Source of the DNA: Betaproteobacteria bacterium
GTDB lineage: Bacteria > Pseudomonadota > Gammaproteobacteria > Burkholderiales > Rhodocyclaceae
DNA: 64,000 nucleotides
Direction: 5' to 3'
Assembly: GCA_016703785.1 (NCBI GenBank)
Contig: JADJBM010000013.1
Coordinates: 62,001 to 126,000, forward strand
The position numbers were made by a program, and so were the translations under genes. The notes below the pieces were generated by a model. The model saw only the letters and a program-made list of their open reading frames with translations. It searched no databases and had not been told where the DNA came from. Of the stretch, positions 25,859-33,418 are shown one piece after another; position 1 is the first letter of the stretch, and each line of letters opens with the position of its first letter.

Positions 25859-28147
25859 TCATGCCCTGAGCGCCAGTTGTGCGGCGCGCGCCAGGTTGCG
25901 CTCGAGCTGCGCCTTGCCGGTCAGGTACTGCTTCGGCCAGGGCGGCTCGTTGAATCCGATCTGCGCGGCCGCGTGCAGCGTCCACGCCGCATCGGCCAGG
26001 TGCGGCCGGGCGATGGCGCACAAGTCGGCACGCCCGGCGGCGATGATGGAATTGACGTGGTCCGCCTCGTAGATGTTGCCCACGGCGATGGTGGCGATGC
26101 CGACTTCGTTGCGGATCTGGTCGGAGAACGGCGTCTGGTACATGCGGCCGTACACCGGCTGCGCCTCGCGCGTGGTCTGGCCCGAGGAGACGTCGATCAT
26201 GTCGGCGCCGGCCGCCTTGAAGGCGCGTGCGATGGCCACCGCGTCCTCTGCCGTGTTGCCGCCCGGTGCCCAGTCGTGGGCAGAGATGCGCACCGTCATC
26301 GGCTTCTCTTTTGGCCAGGTGGCGCGCACGGCTTCGAAGACTTCCAGCGGGTAACGCAGGCGGTTTTCCAGCGTGCCGCCGTATTCGTCCGTGCGCCGGT
26401 TGGTGAGCGGACAAAGAAAGCTCGACAGCAGGTAGCCGTGGGCGCAGTGAAGTTCGAGCAGGTCGAAGCCGGCCGCCGCGCCGCGCCGCGCCGCGGCGAC
26501 GAACTGCCCGAGCACGGCATCCATGTCGGCGCGCGTCATGGCGCGCGGCACATGGTTCTGCGGCCCGTAGGCGAGGGCGGAGGCGGCGATCAACGGCCAG
26601 TTGCCCTGCGGCAGCGGTTCGTCGATGGACTCCCAGCCGAGCTGGGTCGAGCCCTTCGGGCCGGCATGGCCGAGTTGCAGGCCGATGTGGGCATCGGAGT
26701 GCTTATGTACGAATTCGACGATGCGTTGCCAGCCGCGCTGCTGGTCGTCGTTCCACAGGCCGGCGCAGCCCGGCGTGATGCGCGCCTCCGGCGCGATGCA
26801 GGTCATCTCCGTCATCACGAGGCCGGCGCCACCCAGGGCGCGGCTGCCCAGATGCACCAGCAGAAAGTCCGCCGGCAGTCCGTCGGCGCAGGAATACATG
26901 GCCATGGGCGAGACGACGACACGGTTCTTCAGGGTCAGCTCGCGCAGGCGGAAAGGCGTGAACATTGGCGGTAGCGGCCTCGACGGCAGTCCGCAATTAC
27001 GCGCGAACCAGGCCTCCACGCCCTCCACATAATTTTTATCGCGCAGGCGCAGGTTCTCGTGGCCGATGCGCTGGCTGCCGGTGAGCAACGTGTAGGCATA
27101 CTGCTCCGGCTCGAGATGGGCGTAGCGCGCCACGTTCTCGAACCACTCCATGCGGTTGCGCGCCGAGCTTTGCAGCTTGAGGGCTTCGAGTTCGCGCTCC
27201 TCCTGGTAGAGCGCCAAGGCGTGTTCGACGTTGCGCGGATGCGCGGCAAGGGCCTTGGAGAGGGCGATGGCGTCCTCCATCGCCAGCTTGGTGCCGGAGC
27301 CGATGGAGAAGTGCGCGGTGTGGGCGGCATCGCCGATGAGCACGATGTTCCCGTGGTGCCACTTGTGGCACAGCACGCGGTTGAAGTTCAGCCAGGCCGA
27401 GCCGCGCAGGTGCCGCGCGTTGCTCATCAATTTGTTGCCCTGCAGGTACTTGGCGAAGAGCTTCTCGCAGAAGGCGATCGAGCCGGCCTGGTCGAGCTTG
27501 TCGAGGCCGGCGGCCTTCCAGGTGTCCTCGTGGCACTCGACGATGAAGGTGCTGGTGTCGCGGTCGAACTGGTAGGCGTGCACCTGGAACCAGCCCCATT
27601 CGGAGGGCTCCGTGATGAAGGTGAAGGCATTGAGCTTGAGGTGGGTGCCGAGCCAGATGTAGCGGCACTTGCGCACGTCGATGTCCGGCTGGAAATGTTC
27701 GGCGTACTTCTTGCGCACCAGGCTGTTCACGCCGTCGGCGGCGACGATCAGGTCGGCGTCGGCCAGGCGCGGATCGGCGTCGTCGGCGATTTCGGCCTCG
27801 AAGACCTGCTTGACGCCGAGCGCGGCGGCGCGCGCCTGCAGGATGTTGAGCAGACGTTGGCGGCCGATGCCGCAGTAGCCGTGCCCGCCGGAAGTGATCT
27901 TGCGGTTCTTGAAGAAGACGTCGCAGTCGTCCCAGTGATGGAAGCTGCGCGTGATCTCCTCGTAGCTTTCGGGATCCGCCACCTGGAAGTTGCCCAGCGT
28001 GGCATCGGAGAAGACGACGCCCCAGCCGAACGTGTCGTCCGGCCGGTTGCGTTCGTAGATCGTGATGTCGTGGGCCGGATCGGCCTTCTTCATGAGGATG
28101 GCGAGGTACAGACCCGCCGGTCCGCCGCCGATGCACGCGATTCGCAT
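25859..28147 (-). CDS. 2-aminobenzoyl-CoA monooxygenase/reductase (bifunctional flavoprotein)
   Basis: A 762-residue fusion enzyme. The N-terminal half is an FAD monooxygenase: IACIGGGPAGLYLAILMKKAD, then the flavin motif IVLIGDAAHTAHFSIGSGTKL. The C-terminal half, from about residue 394 (FTPFRLRELTLKNRVVVSPM), is an Old Yellow Enzyme-like FMN reductase with HCAHGYLLSSFLCPLTNRR. This order is that of 2-aminobenzoyl-CoA monooxygenase/reductase of Azoarcus evansii and of salicylyl-CoA 5-hydroxylase fusions. It hydroxylates and then reduces the aromatic ring of the CoA ester. The adjacent ligase and MarR gene favour the anthranilate role. Start ATG 28147, with GGAA upstream. Confidence 0.92.
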   Translation of the reverse strand: MRIACIGGGPAGLYLAILMKKADPAHDITIYERNRPDDTFGWGVVFSDATLGNFQVADPESYEEITRSFHHWDDCDVFFKNRKITSGGHGYCGIGRQRLLNILQARAAALGVKQVFEAEIADDADPRLADADLIVAADGVNSLVRKKYAEHFQPDIDVRKCRYIWLGTHLKLNAFTFITEPSEWGWFQVHAYQFDRDTSTFIVECHEDTWKAAGLDKLDQAGSIAFCEKLFAKYLQGNKLMSNARHLRGSAWLNFNRVLCHKWHHGNIVLIGDAAHTAHFSIGSGTKLAMEDAIALSKALAAHPRNVEHALALYQEERELEALKLQSSARNRMEWFENVARYAHLEPEQYAYTLLTGSQRIGHENLRLRDKNYVEGVEAWFARNCGLPSRPLPPMFTPFRLRELTLKNRVVVSPMAMYSCADGLPADFLLVHLGSRALGGAGLVMTEMTCIAPEARITPGCAGLWNDDQQRGWQRIVEFVHKHSDAHIGLQLGHAGPKGSTQLGWESIDEPLPQGNWPLIAASALAYGPQNHVPRAMTRADMDAVLGQFVAAARRGAAAGFDLLELHCAHGYLLSSFLCPLTNRRTDEYGGTLENRLRYPLEVFEAVRATWPKEKPMTVRISAHDWAPGGNTAEDAVAIARAFKAAGADMIDVSSGQTTREAQPVYGRMYQTPFSDQIRNEVGIATIAVGNIYEADHVNSIIAAGRADLCAIARPHLADAAWTLHAAAQIGFNEPPWPKQYLTGKAQLERNLARAAQLALRA

Positions 28148-28189
28148 TGCCTGAGTTCCTTTCATTCCCGTTCTGGGCCTCACCCCTGA

Positions 28190-28260
28190 TTTATTTTAAG
28201 TTTAAATATATTCGGTAATAAAACGCAATGCCCGATACGAAAAATCCATCGGGAATATCA
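28190..28260. promoter_or_regulatory. AT-rich divergent promoter region
   Basis: The 278-base gap between the monooxygenase (minus) and the SHP gene (plus) contains the most AT-rich patch nearby (TTTTAAGTTTAAATATATTC and following). This is a fit for the minus-strand promoter and MarR operator. A partial match to the 17-bp palindrome seen at 7.96 and 9.86 kb lies at 28248-28264 (ATCGGGAATATC, left half only), with CCCGAT inverted upstream at 28231. Confidence 0.45.
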
Positions 28261-28311
28261 AGGAACAGTAATATTGAGACATAAATATATCAGTCTGCCC
28301 ATAGCGCACCC

Positions 28312-28325
28312 TTGAGCCAGGTCAA
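28312..28325 (+). promoter_or_regulatory. FNR/DNR-like palindrome
   Basis: TTGAGCCAGGTCAA has the TTGA-N6-TCAA form of a CRP/FNR-family site. It is weaker than the nirS box because the inner T/A bases differ. It lies 114 bases before the SHP start and about 35 bases before the TTAAG box. Confidence 0.4.
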
Positions 28326-28359
28326 GCGGCCGCACCCATGCGATGAATAAGAACAGGCG

Positions 28360-28375
28360 TTAAGTTGCGCTTAAG
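28360..28375 (+). promoter_or_regulatory. TTAAG-N6-TTAAG box before the SHP operon
   Basis: GCGTTAAG-N5-CTTAAG: two direct TTAAG repeats with an 11-base period, the layout bound by QseB/PmrA-type regulators. The same extended form recurs at 32126-32141. The OmpR-family regulator at 30124 is the obvious candidate binder. Confidence 0.6.
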
Positions 28376-28425
28376 CCGCGACCTCTAGGCTTCGCTTCCA
28401 TGATGACCAAAGGAAGGAGCCCGAC

Positions 28426-28831
28426 ATGAGAAAAACTATTTTTCCTGGCCCTGCTCGGGGCCAGCGCCGCCGCCGTCGCGGCCACGCCGCGGCAACTGAT
28501 GGAGACCTACGCCGCCGAGGCCGCAAAGCAGGCACCTGGCTACCAGCCCTCGGGCGAGCGCGGCGCGGCGCTCTATTCCAAGCGCTTCGGCGTTTCGGAA
28601 AAGATGCCCGCCTGCACCGCCTGCCACACGGAGACGCCCGATCAGGCGGGCCGCCATGCCGTCACCGGCAAGGCCATCAAGCCGCTGGGGCCGCGCGCCG
28701 AGGCGGCACGCTTCACTGACGCGGCCAAGACCGAGAAGTGGTTCCGCCGCAACTGCAGCGAAGTGGTGGGGCGTGAATGCTCGGCCGCCGAGAAGGCGGA
28801 TTTCATCCTTTTCCTGACCGAGGGCAAATGA
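28426..28831 (+). CDS. SHP-like oxygen-binding cytochrome c (DUF1924), frameshifted in the signal peptide
   Basis: Periplasmic monoheme cytochrome of about 134 residues. CTACH binds heme, and the family pattern KWFRRNCSEVVGREC followed by EKADFILFL matches DUF1924, the sphaeroides heme protein (SHP) family that binds oxygen and NO. The ATG at 28426 has AAGGAAGGAG upstream, but its frame leaves the gene after a few codons. Removing one base from the A5 (28429-28433) or T5 run gives MRKLFFLALLGASAAAVAA, a clean signal peptide fused to the mature protein. The only intact start (28499) would lack export. It is first in a three-gene operon with the diheme and b-type cytochromes. Confidence 0.85.
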
Positions 28832-28832
28832 C

Positions 28833-29306
28833 ATGAGACACATCCTGATTCCATTCTTCTCCGCCGCGATCCTGGCCCTGCCTGCGCACGCCGATCGCCT
28901 GCCCGTGCCGGCCGGCGCACCGCCTGCGTTTGCCGCCGAGTGCGGCAGCTGCCACCTGCCTTTCCCCCCGGCGTTGCTGACGGCGCCCGACTGGAAGCGC
29001 GTCATGGCCAGCCTGGACAAGCACTACGGAGATAACGCCAGCCTCGACGAGAAGACGCGGCGCGAACTGGAGGATTTCCTCGTGCGCCATGCTGCCACCG
29101 ATCGCCGCAAGGCCGGTGCCGGCGATCCGCCGCGGCTTACCGAGAGCGCCTGGTTCCGGCGCGAGCACCGCGAGGTGCCGCAGGCGGTGTGGCGCGATGC
29201 GCGCGTGAAGAGCGCCGCCAACTGCGCCGCCTGCCATCCGCGCGCCGAGGCGGGCAGCTATAGCGAGCGCGAGATCGTCGTGCCCGGCTTGGGCAAGCAC
29301 AAGTAA
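28833..29306 (+). CDS. Diheme cytochrome c (DHC)
   Basis: A 157-residue exported protein with signal peptide MRHILIPFFSAAILALPAHA and two heme sites, CGSCH (about 37) and CAACH (about 133). The segment HLPFPPALLTAPDWKRVMASL is typical of the DHC family, which passes electrons between membrane cytochrome b and SHP. It begins one base after the SHP stop, and the b561 gene follows 29 bases later. Confidence 0.9.
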   Translation: MRHILIPFFSAAILALPAHADRLPVPAGAPPAFAAECGSCHLPFPPALLTAPDWKRVMASLDKHYGDNASLDEKTRRELEDFLVRHAATDRRKAGAGDPPRLTESAWFRREHREVPQAVWRDARVKSAANCAACHPRAEAGSYSEREIVVPGLGKHK

Positions 29307-29335
29307 GAAACATGGGTGAATACAAGGAGGCCATC

Positions 29336-29944
29336 ATGATGAAGAAAATTCTTGTTTGGGACTTGCCGGTGCGCCTGGGCCACTGGCTGATGGCGGGCGG
29401 CTTCGCGCTCGCCTGGGCGACCGGCGACAGCGAATCCTGGCGGCTGGTGCATGTCTTCGCCGGCGGCACGGTGACGACCGTGGCCCTGTTCCGCCTGGTA
29501 TGGGGCGTCCTCGGCTCGAAGCACGCCCGTTTCGCCAGTTTCGTGCGCGGTCCGCGCCAGGCCCTTGAGTATCTGAAAAGCCTGCTGCGCTTCTCGCCGC
29601 AGCACTACACCGGGCACAATCCCGCCGGCGGCTTGGCCGTCATGGCGCTGCTGTTGCTTGCGCTGGCGAGCGGCGCCAGCGGCTGGCTGACCTACCAGGA
29701 GATGGGCGGCGAATGGCTGGAGGAACTGCACGAGTTCGCCACCGGGCTGATGCTGGCCGTGGTCTTCGTGCATATTGCCGGGGTGCTGGTGGGCAGCCTG
29801 GCGCATTGGGAGAACCTGCCCAGGGCCATGATCACCGGCTTCAAGCGTGGCGAGCCGGGCGAGGCCATCTCCGGCCAGCGGCGGTTTGCGGCGGTGCTGC
29901 TGATCGGCTGGGCCGTGGCCAGTGCCTGGTGGCTGGCCCAGTGA
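29336..29944 (+). CDS. Cytochrome b561-family membrane protein
   Basis: A 202-residue four-helix cytochrome b. It opens with ILVWDLPVRLGHWLMAGGF, whose His is a likely heme ligand, and further His residues lie in helices 2-4 (RLVHVFAGG, ELHEFATGLM, VVFVHIAGVLVGSLAHW). In SHP operons this protein connects quinol to the diheme cytochrome. AAGGAGG is 5 bases before ATG 29336, which decides this start over the upstream 29312. Confidence 0.9.
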   Translation: MMKKILVWDLPVRLGHWLMAGGFALAWATGDSESWRLVHVFAGGTVTTVALFRLVWGVLGSKHARFASFVRGPRQALEYLKSLLRFSPQHYTGHNPAGGLAVMALLLLALASGASGWLTYQEMGGEWLEELHEFATGLMLAVVFVHIAGVLVGSLAHWENLPRAMITGFKRGEPGEAISGQRRFAAVLLIGWAVASAWWLAQ

Positions 29945-30020
29945 AATTGACAGCCTCCCCCCTTTAGTTCCGGCAACCCGGGGCGCAGGTTTGGCCCCAC
30001 GCGGGAAGGGCGTTTTCCAC

Positions 30021-30064
30021 GGAAAGGGGTGACGGGGGTTCGGCCGCTGCGCGGCCTCCGTATT
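30021..30064 (-). repeat. Intergenic dispersed repeat, copy 2
   Basis: On the minus strand this reads CGGAGGCCGCGC..GCGGCCGAACC..GTCACCCCTTTCC, closely matching the plus-strand sequence at 17767-17810. Both contain a GC hairpin followed by GTCACCCCTTTCC. Here it directly precedes a copy of the bipartite motif. Confidence 0.5.
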
Positions 30065-30074
30065 GTTGGCGGCG

Positions 30075-30098
30075 AAAGTCAGTCGCTGCAATACGGCG
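30075..30098 (+). repeat. Bipartite motif copy 5
   Basis: Exact, spacer TCGCTGCAAT, intergenic, 26 bases before the QseB-like start. Confidence 0.8.
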
Positions 30099-30123
30099 AA
30101 TTAAACCGCGCTAACATGCCTGC

Positions 30124-30789
30124 ATGAGACTTCTGCTTGTCGAAGACGACCGGCTGCTCGGCGATGGCATCCGCGCCGGCCTGCAGCAGGCCGGCTTCGC
30201 CGTCGACTGGGCGCAGGACGGGCGCGCGGCGGAACTGGCGCTCGCCGGCGAGCCCTACGATGCGGTGGTGCTCGACCTCGGCCTGCCGAAGCTGTCGGGC
30301 ATGGAGGTGCTGAAGGGCTTGCGCGCCGCGCGCAATGCCGTGCCGGTGCTCATCCTGACGGCGCGCGATGCCGTGCCGGACCGCATCGCCGGCCTCGATG
30401 CCGGCGCCGACGACTATCTCGTCAAGCCCTTCGACCTGGGGGAACTGCAGGCGCGGCTGCGCGCGCTGCTCCGCCGCGGCAAGTCGGAAGGCGATCCGCT
30501 GCTGCGCCACGGCGACCTGACGCTCGACCCGGCGGCGCGCAGCGTCAGCTGGATGGGTAATCCGGTCGAGCTGTCGGCACGGGAATTCGCCGTGCTGCAT
30601 GCGCTGCTGCTCAACGCCGGCCGCGTGCTGTCGAAGTCGCAGCTGGAGGAGAAGCTCTACGGCTGGGGCGAGGAGATCGAGAGCAACGCCGTCGAGGTCT
30701 TTGTGCACCATCTGCGCCGCAAGCTTGCGCCGGAGCTGATCCGCACCGTGCGTGGCGTCGGCTACATGATTCCCAAGGCGGCTGAATGA
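30124..30789 (+). CDS. OmpR-family response regulator, QseB-like
   Basis: A 221-residue regulator: receiver (LLLVEDDRLLGDGIRAGL, DAVVLDLGLPKLSG, DDYLVKPFDLGEL) and C-terminal winged helix (ELSAREFAVLHALLLNAGRVLSK, FVHHLRRKL, TVRGVGYMI). Overlaps the kinase gene by 4 bases (ATGA). TTAAG-N6-TTAAG boxes, the type bound by QseB/PmrA regulators, precede the SHP operon upstream and the DnrO-like gene downstream, so it probably controls both. Confidence 0.9.
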   Translation: MRLLLVEDDRLLGDGIRAGLQQAGFAVDWAQDGRAAELALAGEPYDAVVLDLGLPKLSGMEVLKGLRAARNAVPVLILTARDAVPDRIAGLDAGADDYLVKPFDLGELQARLRALLRRGKSEGDPLLRHGDLTLDPAARSVSWMGNPVELSAREFAVLHALLLNAGRVLSKSQLEEKLYGWGEEIESNAVEVFVHHLRRKLAPELIRTVRGVGYMIPKAAE

Positions 30790-32129
30790 GGCCCTCGATC
30801 CGCCGCCGCCTGCTGATGCTGCTGACGGGCACCGTGCTGACCGCCTGGCTGGCGACGGCGGTGTTCACCTACTTCGATGCGCGCAAGGAGATCGGCGAGA
30901 TGCTCGATGCCCATCTCGCCCAGTCGGCCGGGCTGATCGCCGCCCAGCTCGAACACGAGTTCGAGGACATGGACGACCATGAGGCAACGTTGCCGCGACA
31001 ATACAAGCACGAGCGCAAGATCGCCTTTCAGGTGTGGGACAAGAAGGGCCGGTTGCGGCTGCGCTCGGCCAGCGCACCCGAGGCGCGACTGCAAAGTCAG
31101 TCCGAGGGATACGGCGACGCCGTCATCGACGGCAAGCGCTGGCGCGTTTTCAGCCGCTGGGACGAGAGCCGGGATTATCTGGTGCAGGTCGGCGAGCGCT
31201 ACGAGCTGCGCGAGGAACTGGCGGAGAGCGTGGCCAGCCATCTGATGCACCCGCTGGCGGTGGCCCTGCCGGTGCTGGCGCTGCTGATCTGGCTGGGGGT
31301 GGGGGCTGGCCTGGCGCCTTTGGGCAACGTCGCGCGGGAAATCCAGCGGCGTGAGCCGGGCAATCTCGCGCACCTCGACGAAGGCAGTGCGCCGCGCGAG
31401 GTAGTTCCCCTGATCGCGGCGATCAATGCCCTGTTCGACCGCCTGCGCAACTCCCTGGAGCAGGAACGCCGCTTCACGGCGGATGCCGCCCACGAACTGC
31501 GCACGCCGCTGGCCGCGGTGAAGACGCAGGCGCAGGTGGCGCTCGGCGCCCGCAGCGACGCGGAACGCGCGCACGCGCTGGCCAGCGTGGTCTCCGGCAC
31601 CGACCGCGCCGCGCGCCTGGTCGAGCAGCTGCTGGTGCTGGCGCGGCTCGACCCGCAGACGGCGCTCCCCGATGGGCAAACCGTCGGCCTGCACGACCTG
31701 GCCGCCCAGTGCATCGCCGAACTGGCACCGGCGGCGGCCGTAAAGGGCGTCGAGATGAGCCTGGCGACGTGCGACGCGGCGAATGTCGCGGGCGATGCCA
31801 TCCTGCTCGGCGTGCTGCTGCGCAACCTGCTCGACAACGCGGTGCGCTACACGCCGGCCGGCGGCGAGGTGGAGGTTGGCGTGACCTGCACGAAGGATGC
31901 CGTGCTGCTCGCGGTCAGCGACAGCGGCCCGGGCATCCCCGAGACTGAGCGCGCCCAGGTGCTCGACCGCTTCTACCGCGTGCTCGGCAGCGGCGAGGAA
32001 GGCAGCGGACTGGGCTTGTCCATCGTCAAGCGCATCGCCGACCTGCACCGGGCGGGCGTGTCCCTGGGTGCAGGACCCGATGGCCGCGGCCTGCGGGTGG
32101 AAGTGGCCTTTCCCGCCAGGCTGCGTTAA
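30786..32129 (+). CDS. QseC-like membrane sensor histidine kinase
   Basis: A 447-residue sensor kinase. TM1 is at about 8-28 (MLLTGTVLTAWLATAVFTYF), the periplasmic QseC-type sensor spans about 30-155, and TM2 is at about 158-178. A HAMP-like linker and the H box FTADAAHELRTPLAAVKTQAQ follow, then the ATPase with RNLLDNAVRYTP, VSDSGPGIPE and GSGLGLSIVKRIADLH. The partner is the coupled regulator. The stop codon overlaps the second TTAAG box. Since SHP binds oxygen and NO, the signal may be a related respiratory cue (inference). Confidence 0.9.
   Translation: MRPSIRRRLLMLLTGTVLTAWLATAVFTYFDARKEIGEMLDAHLAQSAGLIAAQLEHEFEDMDDHEATLPRQYKHERKIAFQVWDKKGRLRLRSASAPEARLQSQSEGYGDAVIDGKRWRVFSRWDESRDYLVQVGERYELREELAESVASHLMHPLAVALPVLALLIWLGVGAGLAPLGNVAREIQRREPGNLAHLDEGSAPREVVPLIAAINALFDRLRNSLEQERRFTADAAHELRTPLAAVKTQAQVALGARSDAERAHALASVVSGTDRAARLVEQLLVLARLDPQTALPDGQTVGLHDLAAQCIAELAPAAAVKGVEMSLATCDAANVAGDAILLGVLLRNLLDNAVRYTPAGGEVEVGVTCTKDAVLLAVSDSGPGIPETERAQVLDRFYRVLGSGEEGSGLGLSIVKRIADLHRAGVSLGAGPDGRGLRVEVAFPARLR
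31093..31116 (+). repeat. Bipartite motif copy 6
   Basis: Exact, spacer TCCGAGGGAT, coding strand of the QseC-like kinase (LQSQSEGYGDAV). Confidence 0.75.
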
Positions 32130-32141
32130 GACTCCCTTAAG
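32126..32141 (+). promoter_or_regulatory. TTAAG-N6-TTAAG box before the DnrO-like gene
   Basis: GCGTTAAG-N5-CTTAAG, the same form as at 28360. A -10-like GATACT lies about 10 bases downstream (32153-32158), the spacing expected when the regulator replaces a -35 element. Confidence 0.6.
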
Positions 32142-32156
32142 GTGTATCGAAGATAC

Positions 32157-32182
32157 TGCAATTGCCCAATCGGGCGATTGCA
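32157..32182 (+). promoter_or_regulatory. Leader stem-loop upstream of the DnrO-like gene
   Basis: TGCAATTGCCC / GGGCGATTGCA form an 11-base stem with one G-T wobble and an AATC loop. It ends 7 bases before the AGGAGG ribosome site. It could affect mRNA stability or translation; no T run follows, so it is not a terminator. Confidence 0.55.
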
Positions 32183-32199
32183 CAACTTCAGGAGGATTT

Positions 32200-32697
32200 A
32201 TGTCCGCAAGCAAACTTATCTGGAAACTGGCCGCTGCCGCCGGACTGGCGCTCGGCATTGCCGCTACCGGCCTTTACGCGGCCGAAAAGAACGCCCACTC
32301 GCACGAGCATGGTGCCGCCCCCGCCAAGCTGACGTTGAACGAGGGAAAGAAGTGGGCCACCGACGCGCCCCTGCGCCAGGGCATGGAGAACATTCGCAAG
32401 CACATGGATGCCTCGCTGCATGACATTCACGAAGGCAAGCTGTCGGCCGCGAAATACGGCGAGCTGGCGAAGAAGGTGAATGGCGAGGTGGGCGGCATCG
32501 TCGCCAACTGCAAGCTGGAGCCGAAGGCCGATGCGCAGTTGCATCTGGTCATCGCCGACATTGGCGAAGGCATCGAGGCGATGGAAGGCAAGGCGAAGAA
32601 GGTCAAGCGGCAGGCGGGTGCCGTGAAGGTGATCGGCGCACTGGAAAAGTATGGCGCCCACTTCGATCATCCGGGCTGGCGCGCGCCCGGCCATTGA
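32200..32697 (+). CDS. Periplasmic DnrO-like protein
   Basis: A 165-residue exported protein: signal peptide LIWKLAAAAGLALGIAATGLYA, a His-rich segment (KNAHSHEHG) and a helical domain with LTLNEGKKWATDAPLRQGMENI, ending VIGALEKYGAHFDHPGW. This resembles proteins annotated DnrO in denitrifiers, whose function is not established. The His cluster could bind metal. AGGAGG precedes ATG 32200. Its promoter carries the TTAAG box, so it likely belongs to the regulon of the adjacent QseB-like regulator. Confidence 0.75.
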   Translation: MSASKLIWKLAAAAGLALGIAATGLYAAEKNAHSHEHGAAPAKLTLNEGKKWATDAPLRQGMENIRKHMDASLHDIHEGKLSAAKYGELAKKVNGEVGGIVANCKLEPKADAQLHLVIADIGEGIEAMEGKAKKVKRQAGAVKVIGALEKYGAHFDHPGWRAPGH

Positions 32698-32730
32698 CCG
32701 GCGGCCGGGCGAGGCAAGGCGCCAGTGCCG

Positions 32731-33303
32731 CTACTCGCGGTGCTGGCGTGTGCGCAGCGTATCGGCCAGCCTGCGCATTTCCTCGGCCGAGAGTTTTTCA
32801 CGGCCACGGTCGGCCAGCAACAGCCAGAGCAGGCCGGCGTTCACCAGGACCAGGACGATCTCGATGTAGAGAATCGTCGCGACGATCTGCCGCTGGGCGT
32901 TGTCGCCGAAGAGGAAGTAGAAGCCGTCGAAGGAGGGCAGCGCGGCCTTGTTGATGGCGTAGTAGTTCTCGAAGGGCGGGAAGAGCAGGACCAGCACCAG
33001 GTTGATGGCCATCAGCCATAGCACGCCGCGCTGACTCCGGCTGATGCGACGGACTGCGCGCCCGGTCCCGTCACGCAGCAGCAGCCAGGCGATGCCGGCG
33101 TTGATCAGGACGACGAAGATTTCCAGGGTGAGGAAATCACGATTGATCTGGCCATGGAGCGGGGGCGAGCCGAAGAAATGGAAACCGCCGAAGGTGGGGA
33201 TGTTGCCTCGCGCCAGCGACAGGTAATCGTAAGGGGGGAAAGCCAGAACCAGCGCCAGGTTGGCCGCGACGACGCACAGTGCGATGGCTTGCAGTCGATT
33301 CAT
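32731..33303 (-). CDS. Tandem-repeat membrane protein with FPP motifs (paralog 1)
   Basis: A 190-residue protein of unknown function made of two copies of a unit of about 80 residues. Each unit has a helix ending in a proline turn (NLALVLAFPPYDYL; NLVLVLLFPPFENYY), a GF-containing amphipathic part (PTFGGFHFFG; PSFDGFYFLFG), and a second helix (LTLEIFVVLINAGIAWLLL; LYIEIVLVLVNAGLLWLLL). Predicted four membrane helices with a charged C-terminal tail. The next gene encodes a paralog. No family name is recognised. Confidence 0.7.
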   Translation of the reverse strand: MNRLQAIALCVVAANLALVLAFPPYDYLSLARGNIPTFGGFHFFGSPPLHGQINRDFLTLEIFVVLINAGIAWLLLRDGTGRAVRRISRSQRGVLWLMAINLVLVLLFPPFENYYAINKAALPSFDGFYFLFGDNAQRQIVATILYIEIVLVLVNAGLLWLLLADRGREKLSAEEMRRLADTLRTRQHRE

Positions 33304-33418
33304 ACTGGACCCTGGCTGGCGTGTCCGCCGCAGGCCGCTCCTCCCCATGTTCTTGTGCGACAAGCGTAGTGGAGTTTACCGCCGAAATCAATCGGGCGGG
33401 CAGGCGGCGCCGGGGAGC

